DNA from: B69-G16 sp964501905 | GTDB lineage: Archaea > Thermoproteota > Thermoprotei > Thermofilales > B69-G16 | Reading direction: 5' to 3' | DNA: 64,000 bases | Assembly: GCA_964501905.1 (NCBI GenBank) | Contig: CAZCTW010000002.1 | Location: forward strand, 202,555 to 266,554 | Shown here: piece after piece, positions 44,780-53,229 of the stretch | How the letters are laid out: each line of letters begins with the position of its first letter | Numbering within the stretch: position 1 is the stretch's first letter | Made by a program: the position numbers and the translations under genes | The notes under the pieces: generated by a model | What the model was told of the DNA's origin: nothing | What the model saw: only the letters and a program-made list of their open reading frames with translations | Database searches by the model: none

Positions 44780-45201
44780 CGAAGCAAAAATATGAGTTTC
44801 GGTTTAATTGTTTATCCATTCGACTATCTTTTTAAAATAATCTTAGAATCTTAAACGCGTAAAGAAAATCGCTGGTCCCTTAACCATCTACGACTATTAT
44901 CGCTAATACTTTACGACTTTTGTCCAATACGGTACATATTAATTAAATAATCTTTAAACTAGGATGAGAAAGTCAGCATGGAGATAAAAGGAGCAGATCG
45001 TTGAGCTTGTCTAAGCGTAAATGTTTATAAACTTAAACATTTTGCTCTATGACATTGTTAAATTATTTAAAATTTGAAATACTATTCGTCCAATTTTATG
45101 TGAGATTTGCTATAGCTAAGGAGAATTAAAAAGCCTTAAATTAGTGATTTGAAATTTCTCTAGGTAAAATTTAAATAATAAATATCATTAAGGAATACTT
45201 A
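44780..45201. other. AT-rich intergenic region with inverted repeat
   Basis: 422 bases. No gene seen. A perfect 9-bp inverted repeat with a 6-base spacer, AAATGTTTA/TAAACATTT, lies at 45019-45042, upstream of both the secreted protease gene and the 45202 gene. It could be an operator or a TATA-containing promoter hairpin. Confidence 0.5.
45019..45042. repeat. 9-bp palindromic inverted repeat
   Basis: Arms AAATGTTTA and TAAACATTT, spacer TAAACT; perfect. The sequence includes TTTATAAA, so it could overlap a promoter. Size and symmetry are those of a dimeric regulator's operator; the regulator is unknown. Confidence 0.6.
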
Positions 45202-45555
45202 GTGCTATTTAAGGCGTATCCTATGACGCCACCAATCAATGTTATCAAGGAATATTTAGAGAAGAAAGGCTTTAAGGTTGTCCTAGACGGCTCTCTCGAG
45301 GGGGTTAGCGGAATAGAGCACCATTTTAGCATATTAGCGTTTAAAGGTAAAAAAATAGTGTGCGTAGATATACCGAATCCTTCACTCTTTCTTCCCAGCG
45401 TCTATGGAAAAGCTATAGACATACCTTGGGCTCGGATTCTGGTTCCAGTAAAAAGGGATAATTTGTGCAACTATGACCATACCGCGTGTAATTTATCGAT
45501 AATATCTTATAGGAATGTAGAGGAGTTAATTGACAAAATCAAGGAGCTTCTATAA
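45202..45555 (+). CDS. Restriction-endonuclease-like fold protein
   Basis: About 117 residues, probably from GTG 45202 (ATG at 45223 possible). The stretch GVSGIEHHFSILAFKGKKIVCVDI has the look of the PD-(D/E)XK fold (E in IEH, then D in VDI), but no clear catalytic Lys follows. Similar small archaeal proteins are uncharacterised. Stand-alone; no neighbour indicates the function. Confidence 0.5.
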   Translation: MLFKAYPMTPPINVIKEYLEKKGFKVVLDGSLEGVSGIEHHFSILAFKGKKIVCVDIPNPSLFLPSVYGKAIDIPWARILVPVKRDNLCNYDHTACNLSIISYRNVEELIDKIKELL

Positions 45556-45674
45556 GCTGCTTATTTTATCGGTCATAAGCTTACCCTATCATCACAGCTC
45601 AGAGTGCCATCGGGTAATCATCCCAGATAATCTAACTTAAAAGACGATATTAGCTTTGCTTCACAAACTCTGGT

Positions 45675-46017
45675 TTAAACGCTTTCCTTCTTCGCCTTAA
45701 TTAGGTACTCCTTTACATAATCTCCGAAGAAGAACCGGGCCGCGAAAATCGCTATGGATAAGCCTATTCCCTGTAGATAAGCCGGAGACGAGGGCCGTTT
45801 TAACCTCGGAGGATAAGGCGGAGATGTCTATAAGCAAGGCTGTCAATATTAGAAAGGATATAAAGCCGATAAGCACTGCCGCTATGATGTAAGAAATGGA
45901 TTTGATATCATAGCCTAGCGACGCTAAGTAGACTAGAAATATACCGTTGGTTAGGGGGAGGTATATATTGGCTAGCAGCGCCTCGCCTATCAGTGCTATC
46001 TTCAGAGTTTTTGACAC
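45675..46017 (-). pseudogene. Membrane protein with a frameshift
   Basis: It starts MSKTLKIALIGEALLANI with three hydrophobic segments and runs to VKTALVSG. The frame then changes near 45785. In the other frame the sequence continues sensibly as YLQGIGLSIAIFAARFFFGD and KEYLIKAKKESV, stopping at 45675, giving a protein of about 113 residues with four helices. In the first frame the C-terminus (RLIHSDFRGPVLLRR) is unlike a membrane protein. Either a one-base indel in the genome or an assembly error. Confidence 0.6.
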
Positions 46018-46036
46018 TTTAATTCCCTTAGTAGTA

Positions 46037-46612
46037 TTACGCTAACGGCTTTTTGAGTTCGAAAGGTTTCCATCCAAGCTTCTTGCGGAACTCGTTTATA
46101 GCTTCTATCGATTTCTTCTTATCCTCGAGGGACATTTTCTTTGTTTTTAAAACTGCCATGAAGAGCACGTAGGTCCTGTTGTGTATAGTCCTCTTTGAGA
46201 CTCCCATTTTCAAATCTTCCTCTAACTCTCTGAGAATAGCTTTGACTTCTTCAAAATCGCTGAGGCCTTTCTTTCCTATATCTCTGACTTCTCTACCTAG
46301 GTAGAGATTGCCCTTCTCGACTACTACGAATTTGCCGTTTTCGAAAGTTACGCGTCCTTTTACTATGCGATCGTAAAACTCCCAGTTTTCCACCCATTCA
46401 GGATTTTTCTCACGTAATAGTTTTAACACCATCCTTCTTATCTGCGTAGTTTTCATTCCTTCTTCGACTCTTTTTTCTACTTCATTGGCTATTTCCCTGG
46501 CGGCTTCTTCAGAAGCTCCGGCCTTTACACAGCTCCTAACTATCTTCTCTTTATCGAATTCTTCTATAGAACCATCTACCTTGACTATTTTAACCATTTT
46601 CACCGCCGACAA
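46037..46612 (-). CDS. ATP-cone domain protein
   Basis: 191 residues. The first 90 form an ATP-cone (VKIVKVDGSIEEFDKEKIVRSCVKAG, ending near the NPEWVENWEFYDR region), the nucleotide-sensing module of ribonucleotide reductase and NrdR. The rest is helical (KMGVSKRTIHNRTYV). No zinc ribbon, so not NrdR itself. A nucleotide-responsive regulator is possible. Frame start may be the second or third ATG. Confidence 0.65.
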   Translation of the reverse strand: MSAVKMVKIVKVDGSIEEFDKEKIVRSCVKAGASEEAAREIANEVEKRVEEGMKTTQIRRMVLKLLREKNPEWVENWEFYDRIVKGRVTFENGKFVVVEKGNLYLGREVRDIGKKGLSDFEEVKAILRELEEDLKMGVSKRTIHNRTYVLFMAVLKTKKMSLEDKKKSIEAINEFRKKLGWKPFELKKPLA

Positions 46613-46686
46613 TAATAACTGCTTCTTCCATAAAAAATTTGACTAACCTCAGGTTCCCATAATTTTTAAACCGTCTCATGATTAAA

Positions 46687-46696
46687 CGTATATAAG
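46687..46696 (+). promoter_or_regulatory. TATA box of pncA-nadE
   Basis: CGTATATAAGC centred about 33 bases before ATG 46724. The upstream ATGs at 46700 and 46706 are too close to it, which decides the start of the nicotinamidase at 46724. Confidence 0.6.
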
Positions 46697-46723
46697 CTTA
46701 TGCCAATGTTATTATCGATCCTT

Positions 46724-47323
46724 ATGGTTGCGATAGAAGTCCCCGAGTATAAGATAACGGAGGAAAAAGTAGTTTTAGATTCTAAAAAGACCGGGTTAAT
46801 TATCGTCGATATGCAAAACGACTTCGCACACCCTAATGGTAAGTTATTCGTTCCTGAGGCAGAGAAGACTATCCCAGCGATAAAGAAATTATTAGAGAAA
46901 GCTAGAAAAGCTGGGGTCTTAGTGGTCTATACTCAAGATTGGCATCGTGAAGACGATATAGAGTTTAAGATTTGGGGAGAGCACGCTGTTGGAGGGACCT
47001 GGGGCGCCGAAATAGTAGAAGAATTAAAGCCTAAAAAAGAGGATATAACGGTACATAAGTTAAGATATGATGCTTTCTTCGGAACTCCTCTAGATCACTT
47101 GTTGAGGATTTATGGAATAGAAAACTTAGTTATAACGGGTACAGTCGCCAACATATGTGTTCTGCACACAGCAGGCACCGCCGCGCTTCTAGGCTATAAA
47201 ATAGTGGTGCCTGTCGACTGTATCTCGGCGCTGACCGAATTCGATAGATACGCTACCTACAGGCAGGTATACTTCCTCTATAAGGGGGTTTTAACTAAAT
47301 CTGAGAACATAGAGTTTAGGTAA
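46724..47323 (+). CDS. pncA: Nicotinamidase
   Basis: Isochorismatase-fold enzyme that converts nicotinamide to nicotinate. About 199 residues. Catalytic triad: Asp of IVDMQNDF at 29, Lys of TVHKLRYDAF near 112 and Cys of VANICVLHTAG near 145. Start at ATG 46724 from the TATA position. It is followed after four bases by nadE, giving a two-gene NAD salvage operon. Confidence 0.9.
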   Translation: MVAIEVPEYKITEEKVVLDSKKTGLIIVDMQNDFAHPNGKLFVPEAEKTIPAIKKLLEKARKAGVLVVYTQDWHREDDIEFKIWGEHAVGGTWGAEIVEELKPKKEDITVHKLRYDAFFGTPLDHLLRIYGIENLVITGTVANICVLHTAGTAALLGYKIVVPVDCISALTEFDRYATYRQVYFLYKGVLTKSENIEFR

Positions 47324-47327
47324 AACT

Positions 47328-48209
47328 ATGAAGATCACGCCAGAGGATTTAAAGCTGGATTATAGTTACGTTGAGAGAAGGATAGTCGACTTTATAAGAG
47401 ATTACTTCGAGAAGACAGGCGTTAAAAAAGCGGTTTTAGGAATTAGCGGAGGAGTGGACTCGACCGTAACGGCCTACTTAACCGTTAAAGCCCTAGGCAG
47501 CGATAGAGTAAAAGCCTTAATCATGCCAGATAGCCGGGTAACCCCCGCTAAAGATTTGGAAGACGCTTTGAAAGTAGTGAGCGAGCTAGAGATTGAAAAG
47601 TACGAAGTAGATATAGCGGGTATCCTGAAAAGTTACGAAAAGACTCTCCCCTTCTTCGACGCCGGCCATAGAGTTGCTCTGGGCAATCTGAGAGCCCGCC
47701 TTAGGATGACTCTACTCTACTATTTCGCTAACGCTAACGATGCCTTAGTAGTAGGGACTGGTGATAAGAGCGAGCTGCTTATAGGCTATTTCACCAAATA
47801 CGGGGACGGAGGCGTCGATATACTGCCTATAGGGGATCTCTACAAGACCCAGGTTAGGCAGTTGGCTCTACACCTAGGAGTGCCCAGAGAGATCGCGGAA
47901 AAACCTAGCAGTCCCGCTCTCTGGCCAGGACAGACAGCCGAGGGAGAGCTAGGAATGAGCTACAGCGAAATAGACCTAGTATTATACGCGGTTTTCGATA
48001 GGAAGATCGAGATTAGAGAAGTCCCCGAAGCTACTGGAGTTGAAGAATGGAAGGTGAAGGCTATATTAGAGCGGGTATCTAAAAGTGCGCATAAGAGATG
48101 TACGCCGCCTATCCCCAAGGTTTCGGCTAGGACCTTGGGCGCTGATCTTACTTTGCCGCAGTATTTCTCGCTGGAGGAAATGGGGGATTCTAGCGAATGG
48201 GCAATTTGA
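47328..48209 (+). CDS. nadE: NH3-dependent NAD+ synthetase
   Basis: Last step of NAD synthesis: deamido-NAD plus ammonia and ATP. 293 residues, ammonia-type with no glutaminase domain. P-loop SGGVDST at 40-46, then YFTKYGDGGVDILPIGDLYK and the EKPSSPALWPGQTAEGELGM loop. Its end overlaps the convergent TFB gene by 20 bases. Confidence 0.95.
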   Translation: MKITPEDLKLDYSYVERRIVDFIRDYFEKTGVKKAVLGISGGVDSTVTAYLTVKALGSDRVKALIMPDSRVTPAKDLEDALKVVSELEIEKYEVDIAGILKSYEKTLPFFDAGHRVALGNLRARLRMTLLYYFANANDALVVGTGDKSELLIGYFTKYGDGGVDILPIGDLYKTQVRQLALHLGVPREIAEKPSSPALWPGQTAEGELGMSYSEIDLVLYAVFDRKIEIREVPEATGVEEWKVKAILERVSKSAHKRCTPPIPKVSARTLGADLTLPQYFSLEEMGDSSEWAI

Positions 48210-49113
48210 TTTTCAGTTTTTTAGCTAGCTCCTTATACCTATTCCTCACAGTTACCTCGGTAACCTGTGCTGCTCTAGCTACCTCTTTCTGAGTTCTAAC
48301 TTCTCCCGACAACAGGGCAGCTATGTAAATAGCCGCTGCTGCAAGCCCGGCCGGGTCTTTTCCAGCCGTCAGCCCCATCTCCTGGGCTTTCTTCAGTATC
48401 TCTATGGCCTTTTTGATTGTTTGAGTGCTCAATTTCAGCAACTCGCCTATACGAGGGGCGAAGTCTATCGGGCTGGGCAGCGGAACCTTTACTTGAGTCT
48501 CTCTGACTAGTAGCCTGTAGCAGCGGGCTACATCTTTTCTGCCAGCTCTAGTGTATTTAGCTATTTCGTCTAAGGTTCTCGGTATCTTCTTTTCTCTACA
48601 GGCGGCGTAGACGGCGGCGGCCATTACGGATTCTATAGATCTACCTCTGACTAAGCCCGTTTCTAAAGCTTTCTTATAGATTTCTAGCGCTCTATCCATG
48701 GCGTATTGAGGCAATCCTAGCTGAGAGCCTAGCCTCTCCAACTCTATAGATGCTTGGCTTAGGTTTCTTTCAATGGAAGACTGTACCCTAGCTCTTATGT
48801 GCCACTTCCTAAGTCTGAGCATTTCGATCTTTTTCTTAAGCCCTATTTCGCGTCCAGCTGCGTCTTTGCTGCGCCAATCTATATCGGTTGAAAGACTATC
48901 GGGGGTTAGGCGGGTTATCGGAGCTCCGACTCTGCTTCTCTTCTCCCGCTCTTCTGGCGTAAACGCTCTCCATTCGGGACCTCTGTCTATCTCCCTCTCT
49001 CTAATTACATAGCCGCACTCTGCGCAGATGATCTCTCCTCTGGTTGGATCATAGACTAGTCTAGTTCCTCCGCAGATTGGGCATTTGTGAGGAGCTTCTT
49101 CAAATTCTTCCAA
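48190..49113 (-). CDS. tfb: Transcription initiation factor B (TFB)
   Basis: General archaeal transcription factor, 307 residues. Zinc ribbon with C11, C14, C30 and C33, a B-finger/linker with WRAFTPEEREKRSRVG, and two cyclin repeats (AYAACREKKIPRTLDEIAKY and AAAIYIAALLSGEVRTQKEVA). It binds BRE/TATA-TBP and recruits RNA polymerase. TTG start with AGGTG close upstream; TATA at about 49135-49147 puts the transcription start almost at the codon. Confidence 0.95.
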   Translation of the reverse strand: MEEFEEAPHKCPICGGTRLVYDPTRGEIICAECGYVIREREIDRGPEWRAFTPEEREKRSRVGAPITRLTPDSLSTDIDWRSKDAAGREIGLKKKIEMLRLRKWHIRARVQSSIERNLSQASIELERLGSQLGLPQYAMDRALEIYKKALETGLVRGRSIESVMAAAVYAACREKKIPRTLDEIAKYTRAGRKDVARCYRLLVRETQVKVPLPSPIDFAPRIGELLKLSTQTIKKAIEILKKAQEMGLTAGKDPAGLAAAAIYIAALLSGEVRTQKEVARAAQVTEVTVRNRYKELAKKLKIKLPIR

Positions 49114-49134
49114 GTTTTCACCTCTAATGGAAAG

Positions 49135-49147
49135 ATTTTTATATTTA
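49135..49147 (-). promoter_or_regulatory. TATA box of tfb
   Basis: On the minus strand TAAATATAAAAATC, centred about 28 bases upstream of the TTG at 49113, so the leader is very short or absent. Confidence 0.5.
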
Positions 49148-49265
49148 ACGGTCGGAAAATATTTTTAAACCATATATATAAACTTTTCGATGAAAACCTG
49201 TTTGAGAGATTGAAGAATAGTATAGAGGTTGTAGTTGCGTTAGGATTCTAAAATTTAAAGAAAGT

Positions 49266-49940
49266 TTAGATTATGGTTGCATTGCAGAATTTAGAAGCAT
49301 GTTTTTTAAAGTTTTCAGCATCTTTTAAACTCCCCGCAATGGATCCATAGTGCATGGGTATTGCTACTTTAGGTTTGATAGCTTCGGCGGCTTTTACGGC
49401 TTCTTTCCAATCCATGACGTACGTGCCGCTTACGGGCAGTAAGGCTATGTCTATATTTTTGAGTTTCTTCATTTCTGGTATGAAATCGGTGTCTCCCGCG
49501 TGGTAAATTTTAACACCGTTTATAGTCAGGATGACGCCTATTCCTTGGTAGTTTTTAGGATGAAAAGGTTTACCGACATTATAGGCGGGAATTGCTTCGA
49601 TTAGAACTCCGCGTACTTTAGCCGATTCTCCCGGGCTTAAGAATTTCTTCTCTAGGCGGATTCCTACAAGCTTGCTTCTACAGTTGACCGATGCCACGAT
49701 TACGGTATCTTCTTTAGCTACTTTTTCTATATCCTTTAAACTGCAATGGTCGTAGTGGTCGTGAGTGCATATTACCACATCAGCGTCTGAAGGTTTTCCC
49801 TGCACTTCGAAGGGGTCTATATATACCACTACTTTTCCGTCGGTTATCTTGAACGCAGCATGAGATATACGCTCTAAAAATATCCCTCCATATTCAAACC
49901 TCGACCCCAAATTTTCACCCAATGTAATATTAATTTCCAA
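49266..49940 (-). CDS. Metallo-beta-lactamase fold hydrolase (UPF0173)
   Basis: 224-residue MBL-fold protein. CTHDHYDHCS is the HxHxDH metal motif, with a later His in HAGDTDFIPE and in PMHYGSI. UPF0173 members have unknown substrates. It is followed, 22 bases upstream of its start, by the phosphoesterase gene on the same strand. Confidence 0.85.
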   Translation of the reverse strand: MEINITLGENLGSRFEYGGIFLERISHAAFKITDGKVVVYIDPFEVQGKPSDADVVICTHDHYDHCSLKDIEKVAKEDTVIVASVNCRSKLVGIRLEKKFLSPGESAKVRGVLIEAIPAYNVGKPFHPKNYQGIGVILTINGVKIYHAGDTDFIPEMKKLKNIDIALLPVSGTYVMDWKEAVKAAEAIKPKVAIPMHYGSIAGSLKDAENFKKHASKFCNATII

Positions 49941-49962
49941 TTTATTATAGCTTTGTCCGAGG

Positions 49963-51009
49963 CTAAGCTTCAGCTAGAAGTTCGCACTTTCCATCGATGT
50001 ATTGGAAGAGTTTTATCTTTCCGTTTTTCAAATAGATGAAAGTGTTATTGATGAGTTTTTGATACTTCTCGCTTATCCAGGAGCCCGTATTAGCCACGAT
50101 GAGCTCGCCGCTTTTAGCTACGCCAGGGACATGCGTATGCCCGAATATTACCCCGTTTACTTCACCGATTATATCCTCGTTTGCCTCAAGCCAATCTTTT
50201 ATAGTTCCCTTTCTGACAAGCTCTTCGGGATGACGATACCTAGTTCTGTATAGATTTAAGCTCTGGGAGAGAGGTAAGATAAATAAATACCATAGCTCGT
50301 CTTGCACCTTTCTTATAGTCATTATGAGTAAAGGCAACATCAGCAGGGGAGGTGCCATGTATATGAAGGGTTTTATAAAAGCAGGCAAGCCTTTTAGAAA
50401 TTCGCCGTAAACTAAGAGCAGTAATCCTGAGAGAGCTGAGAGACCCGCCATGTACCACTCAGTCCTCCCCGGTAGAGACATAAAACCTTCCGCCAAAGAG
50501 TATATATAAGATTCTATTTTCCATAATCCCCCCAGTTTGACGAATAAGCTATCGAATTGATGCCCGTGTAATAGTACGAATCTCTTATCTCCGCTTTCCA
50601 AAATAGCCATCTCTGGAGTCACTATGAAATCTTCTTTTCCATCAGCGTCTTTTAACATAAGTCTGCCTATTATACGGTCGTGGTTTCCCGCTATGTAAAG
50701 TTTAAGACGATCGAGGGAAAGTAATATTTTAGCTACTCCATAGAAATCGGAGAGTATAGCGTTTACGTTTCCCTGCCAGAAATCCAGAATATCGCCTAAC
50801 AGAACGAATAAAGTAGGCGTGTCTATTTCCTCACTACCTTCTAACCTGCCCTCCTTTAACTTTTTTAAGAAAGAACAAAGTTGGAGTAAATTACAACGTA
50901 TACTACCCTCAGGGGATACTCCTAAATGAGCATCAGAAAATATTATGGCGGATTCATTTTCTTCTAGTTCGATTTGCGGAAAGCCAAAGGGGCTATAGTA
51001 TAGTTTCAT
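49963..51009 (-). CDS. Metallophosphoesterase with membrane insert
   Basis: 348 residues of the calcineurin/LpxH-like superfamily. Metal motifs: FSDAHLG, LGDILDFW, AGNHDR, LLHGHQFD and FGHTHVPG. Between the fourth and fifth lies a hydrophobic insert of about 60 residues (about 190-250) with two membrane-like segments, LSALSGLLLLVYG and YMAPPLLMLPLLIM. So the catalytic domain appears to be anchored by an internal hairpin. Substrate unknown; a lipid-linked phosphate is conceivable. Confidence 0.8.
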   Translation of the reverse strand: MKLYYSPFGFPQIELEENESAIIFSDAHLGVSPEGSIRCNLLQLCSFLKKLKEGRLEGSEEIDTPTLFVLLGDILDFWQGNVNAILSDFYGVAKILLSLDRLKLYIAGNHDRIIGRLMLKDADGKEDFIVTPEMAILESGDKRFVLLHGHQFDSLFVKLGGLWKIESYIYSLAEGFMSLPGRTEWYMAGLSALSGLLLLVYGEFLKGLPAFIKPFIYMAPPLLMLPLLIMTIRKVQDELWYLFILPLSQSLNLYRTRYRHPEELVRKGTIKDWLEANEDIIGEVNGVIFGHTHVPGVAKSGELIVANTGSWISEKYQKLINNTFIYLKNGKIKLFQYIDGKCELLAEA

Positions 51010-51195
51010 CGTTCAATCCTCACATTGAAGTAAAGTAAGAATATTACAGCTAATTTATAAGTTTTTACACCTTTTGTTTCATAGTAGTATTTATTTATAG
51101 TAACTAATTGTAAAAAATAATTTCGAAAAATAAAATACCAAAGACTCATTTCATGTATTAAACTAGTTTAAAATCTCTTCTTTTTCATTTTTAGC

Positions 51196-51798
51196 TTATT
51201 CTTCTCTTATTTTCATCAATCTAATGTATTCTCCGAGAACTTCTTCTTCGAGTTTTTCCTCAATATATCTAATAGTTTCCTCGAAGGATGGTATTAGCTT
51301 CTTCTCAATGCTATTAACTACTCTATTAATATAGGATAATTGTGCTGTTAATCTTTCAACAATTACTTCTATATTTGAAATCTCTATTAGCTCTTTCACG
51401 GCTTCCCAAAGCCTTTTGAAAGTCATGCGGTACTCGGGATCCTTAATAAGCGATAGGTCAGGCTCCTTCTTCACCCTAGCCTGGGGGACAGGTACTCCCT
51501 GCACGCTGATAAGGAGAACTTCTATTTCGGGAGGTTTTACTAATTCAAGCATCGAGCGAAATTCCTGCTCCCCTCTATACATTCTTAAAACGGAGAGAGC
51601 TTCGAGAGCTTCCACAAACTTTTTCTCAATATCCGCTCTTTTTTTGAGCTTATCTATTAAAAGAAAGATTTCTCTTACTAGCTGATCTCTTCTCATCTCT
51701 AAAATGTTCTTGCCTCGCCGAATCAGTTCTAACTTCCGTCTCAACATTAGTAAAGTTCCTCGAGAAGCTGGGAGGTAGCCTAGCAGTTGTGAAGACAT
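51196..51798 (-). CDS. atpD: A-type ATP synthase subunit D
   Basis: Central stalk subunit of the A1 part, 200 residues, long coiled coil at both ends: LLMLRRKLELIRRGKNILEMRRD and the C-terminal ALSYINRVVNSIEKKLIPS type segment. Follows atpB by six bases. Confidence 0.92.
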   Translation of the reverse strand: MSSQLLGYLPASRGTLLMLRRKLELIRRGKNILEMRRDQLVREIFLLIDKLKKRADIEKKFVEALEALSVLRMYRGEQEFRSMLELVKPPEIEVLLISVQGVPVPQARVKKEPDLSLIKDPEYRMTFKRLWEAVKELIEISNIEVIVERLTAQLSYINRVVNSIEKKLIPSFEETIRYIEEKLEEEVLGEYIRLMKIREE

Positions 51799-51804
51799 AT
51801 TCAG

Positions 51805-53229
51805 CTACCTGTAGTTTGGATGATATTTTTCTATTATTTCCTTAGGTATCCTAACCAGCTCCTCCTCAGGCAGTACGGATAGCACTTCCCAACCGAGATC
51901 TAATGTTTCTTCAATACTCCTATTCTCGTAGGGATCCTGGGAAAGGAATTTGCTTTCGAACTCTTCGGCGAACTTTAAGTAACTCCTCATTCTTGCGCTA
52001 AGTCCGGCTTCGCCTACTATCCTAGCCAAATCTCTGGCGCGTACGCCTCTAGAGTACGCATCATAGAGCTGGTCTGACACGTACTTATGGTCTTCTCTGG
52101 TTAAGCCTGGTCCTATTCCGGCTTTCATAAGCCTGCTTAGACTTGGCAACACGTTTATGGGCGGATATATGCCTTTAGCGTAGAGCTCTGCGCTGAGTAT
52201 GATTTGTCCTTCAGTAATATAGCCAGTGAGATCAGGTATAGGATGTCTCAGATCGCCGCCGGGCATTGTAAGTATGCCTAGGAGAGTTATGCTGCCTTTC
52301 TTACCTTTTACTATGCCCGCTCTCTCATATATTGTCGCGAGATCGGAGTACATGTACCCAGGGTATCCCATCCTGCCCGGAATCTCTCTGCGAGCTGCGC
52401 TTATCTCTCGGAGAGCCTCGCAGTAGTTGGTCATGTTTGTGAGAATTACCAATACGTGCATTTCAAGATCGAAGGCTAGGTATTCCGCTATCGTCATAGC
52501 TATTCGCGGCGTCATGAGACGTTCTACTGCTGGATCGTCTGCTAGGTTTAGGATCACAACGGATCTTTCAATAGCTCCTGACTCTCTAAACTCTCTGATG
52601 AAGTACTCAGCCTCGGCGCTTCTTAGCCCGATGCCGGCGAAAACTACGGCGAATTCTTCCTCTTTACCTCTGACTGTGGCTTGACGAGCTATTTGTGCAG
52701 CGATCATGTTGTGAGGTAATCCGGAAATGCTGAATATGGGTAGCTTTTGACCGCGCACCAGGCTTAACATTCCGTCTATGGCTGATATACCGGTTTGTAT
52801 GAAATCGTGAGGATACTCTCTGGCTACGGGGTTCATGGGCTCGCCCGTAATTTCTCTCTTCTCTCCGGTCATAATTGGAGGTAGGCCGTCTATAGGTTCG
52901 AAGTGTCCGTTGAACATTCTACCTAGGAGGTCTTCGGAAACTGGAATCTTAAAGACTGTTCCCGTAAACTGTATTAGACAATCCATTTGAAGTCCTTCCT
53001 TCTCGCCTAAGATCTGGACAACTGCCCTTCCCTCAGCGGCTTCGAGAACTCTACCGTATCTCAATTTGTCATCGCTACCTATTATACGTACAACTTCATC
53101 GTAGGCAGCGTCTTTTACACCTTCAACGATCATTATATTGCCGTGGATTTCTCTGGCTCCTCTGTATATCTTGCCTTGGAAACCTTTTTTTAAAAGAATA
53201 TTAACTAAATTTTCGCTACTCAATTTCAA
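51805..53229 (-). CDS. atpB: A-type ATP synthase subunit B
   Basis: Non-catalytic regulatory subunit of the hexamer head, 474 residues. SGLPHNMIAAQIARQA in place of a functional P-loop, LTNMTNYCEALREISAARREIPGR, and GSITLLGILTMPGGD. TTG start inside the end of atpA (14-base overlap). Confidence 0.95.
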   Translation of the reverse strand: MKLSSENLVNILLKKGFQGKIYRGAREIHGNIMIVEGVKDAAYDEVVRIIGSDDKLRYGRVLEAAEGRAVVQILGEKEGLQMDCLIQFTGTVFKIPVSEDLLGRMFNGHFEPIDGLPPIMTGEKREITGEPMNPVAREYPHDFIQTGISAIDGMLSLVRGQKLPIFSISGLPHNMIAAQIARQATVRGKEEEFAVVFAGIGLRSAEAEYFIREFRESGAIERSVVILNLADDPAVERLMTPRIAMTIAEYLAFDLEMHVLVILTNMTNYCEALREISAARREIPGRMGYPGYMYSDLATIYERAGIVKGKKGSITLLGILTMPGGDLRHPIPDLTGYITEGQIILSAELYAKGIYPPINVLPSLSRLMKAGIGPGLTREDHKYVSDQLYDAYSRGVRARDLARIVGEAGLSARMRSYLKFAEEFESKFLSQDPYENRSIEETLDLGWEVLSVLPEEELVRIPKEIIEKYHPNYR

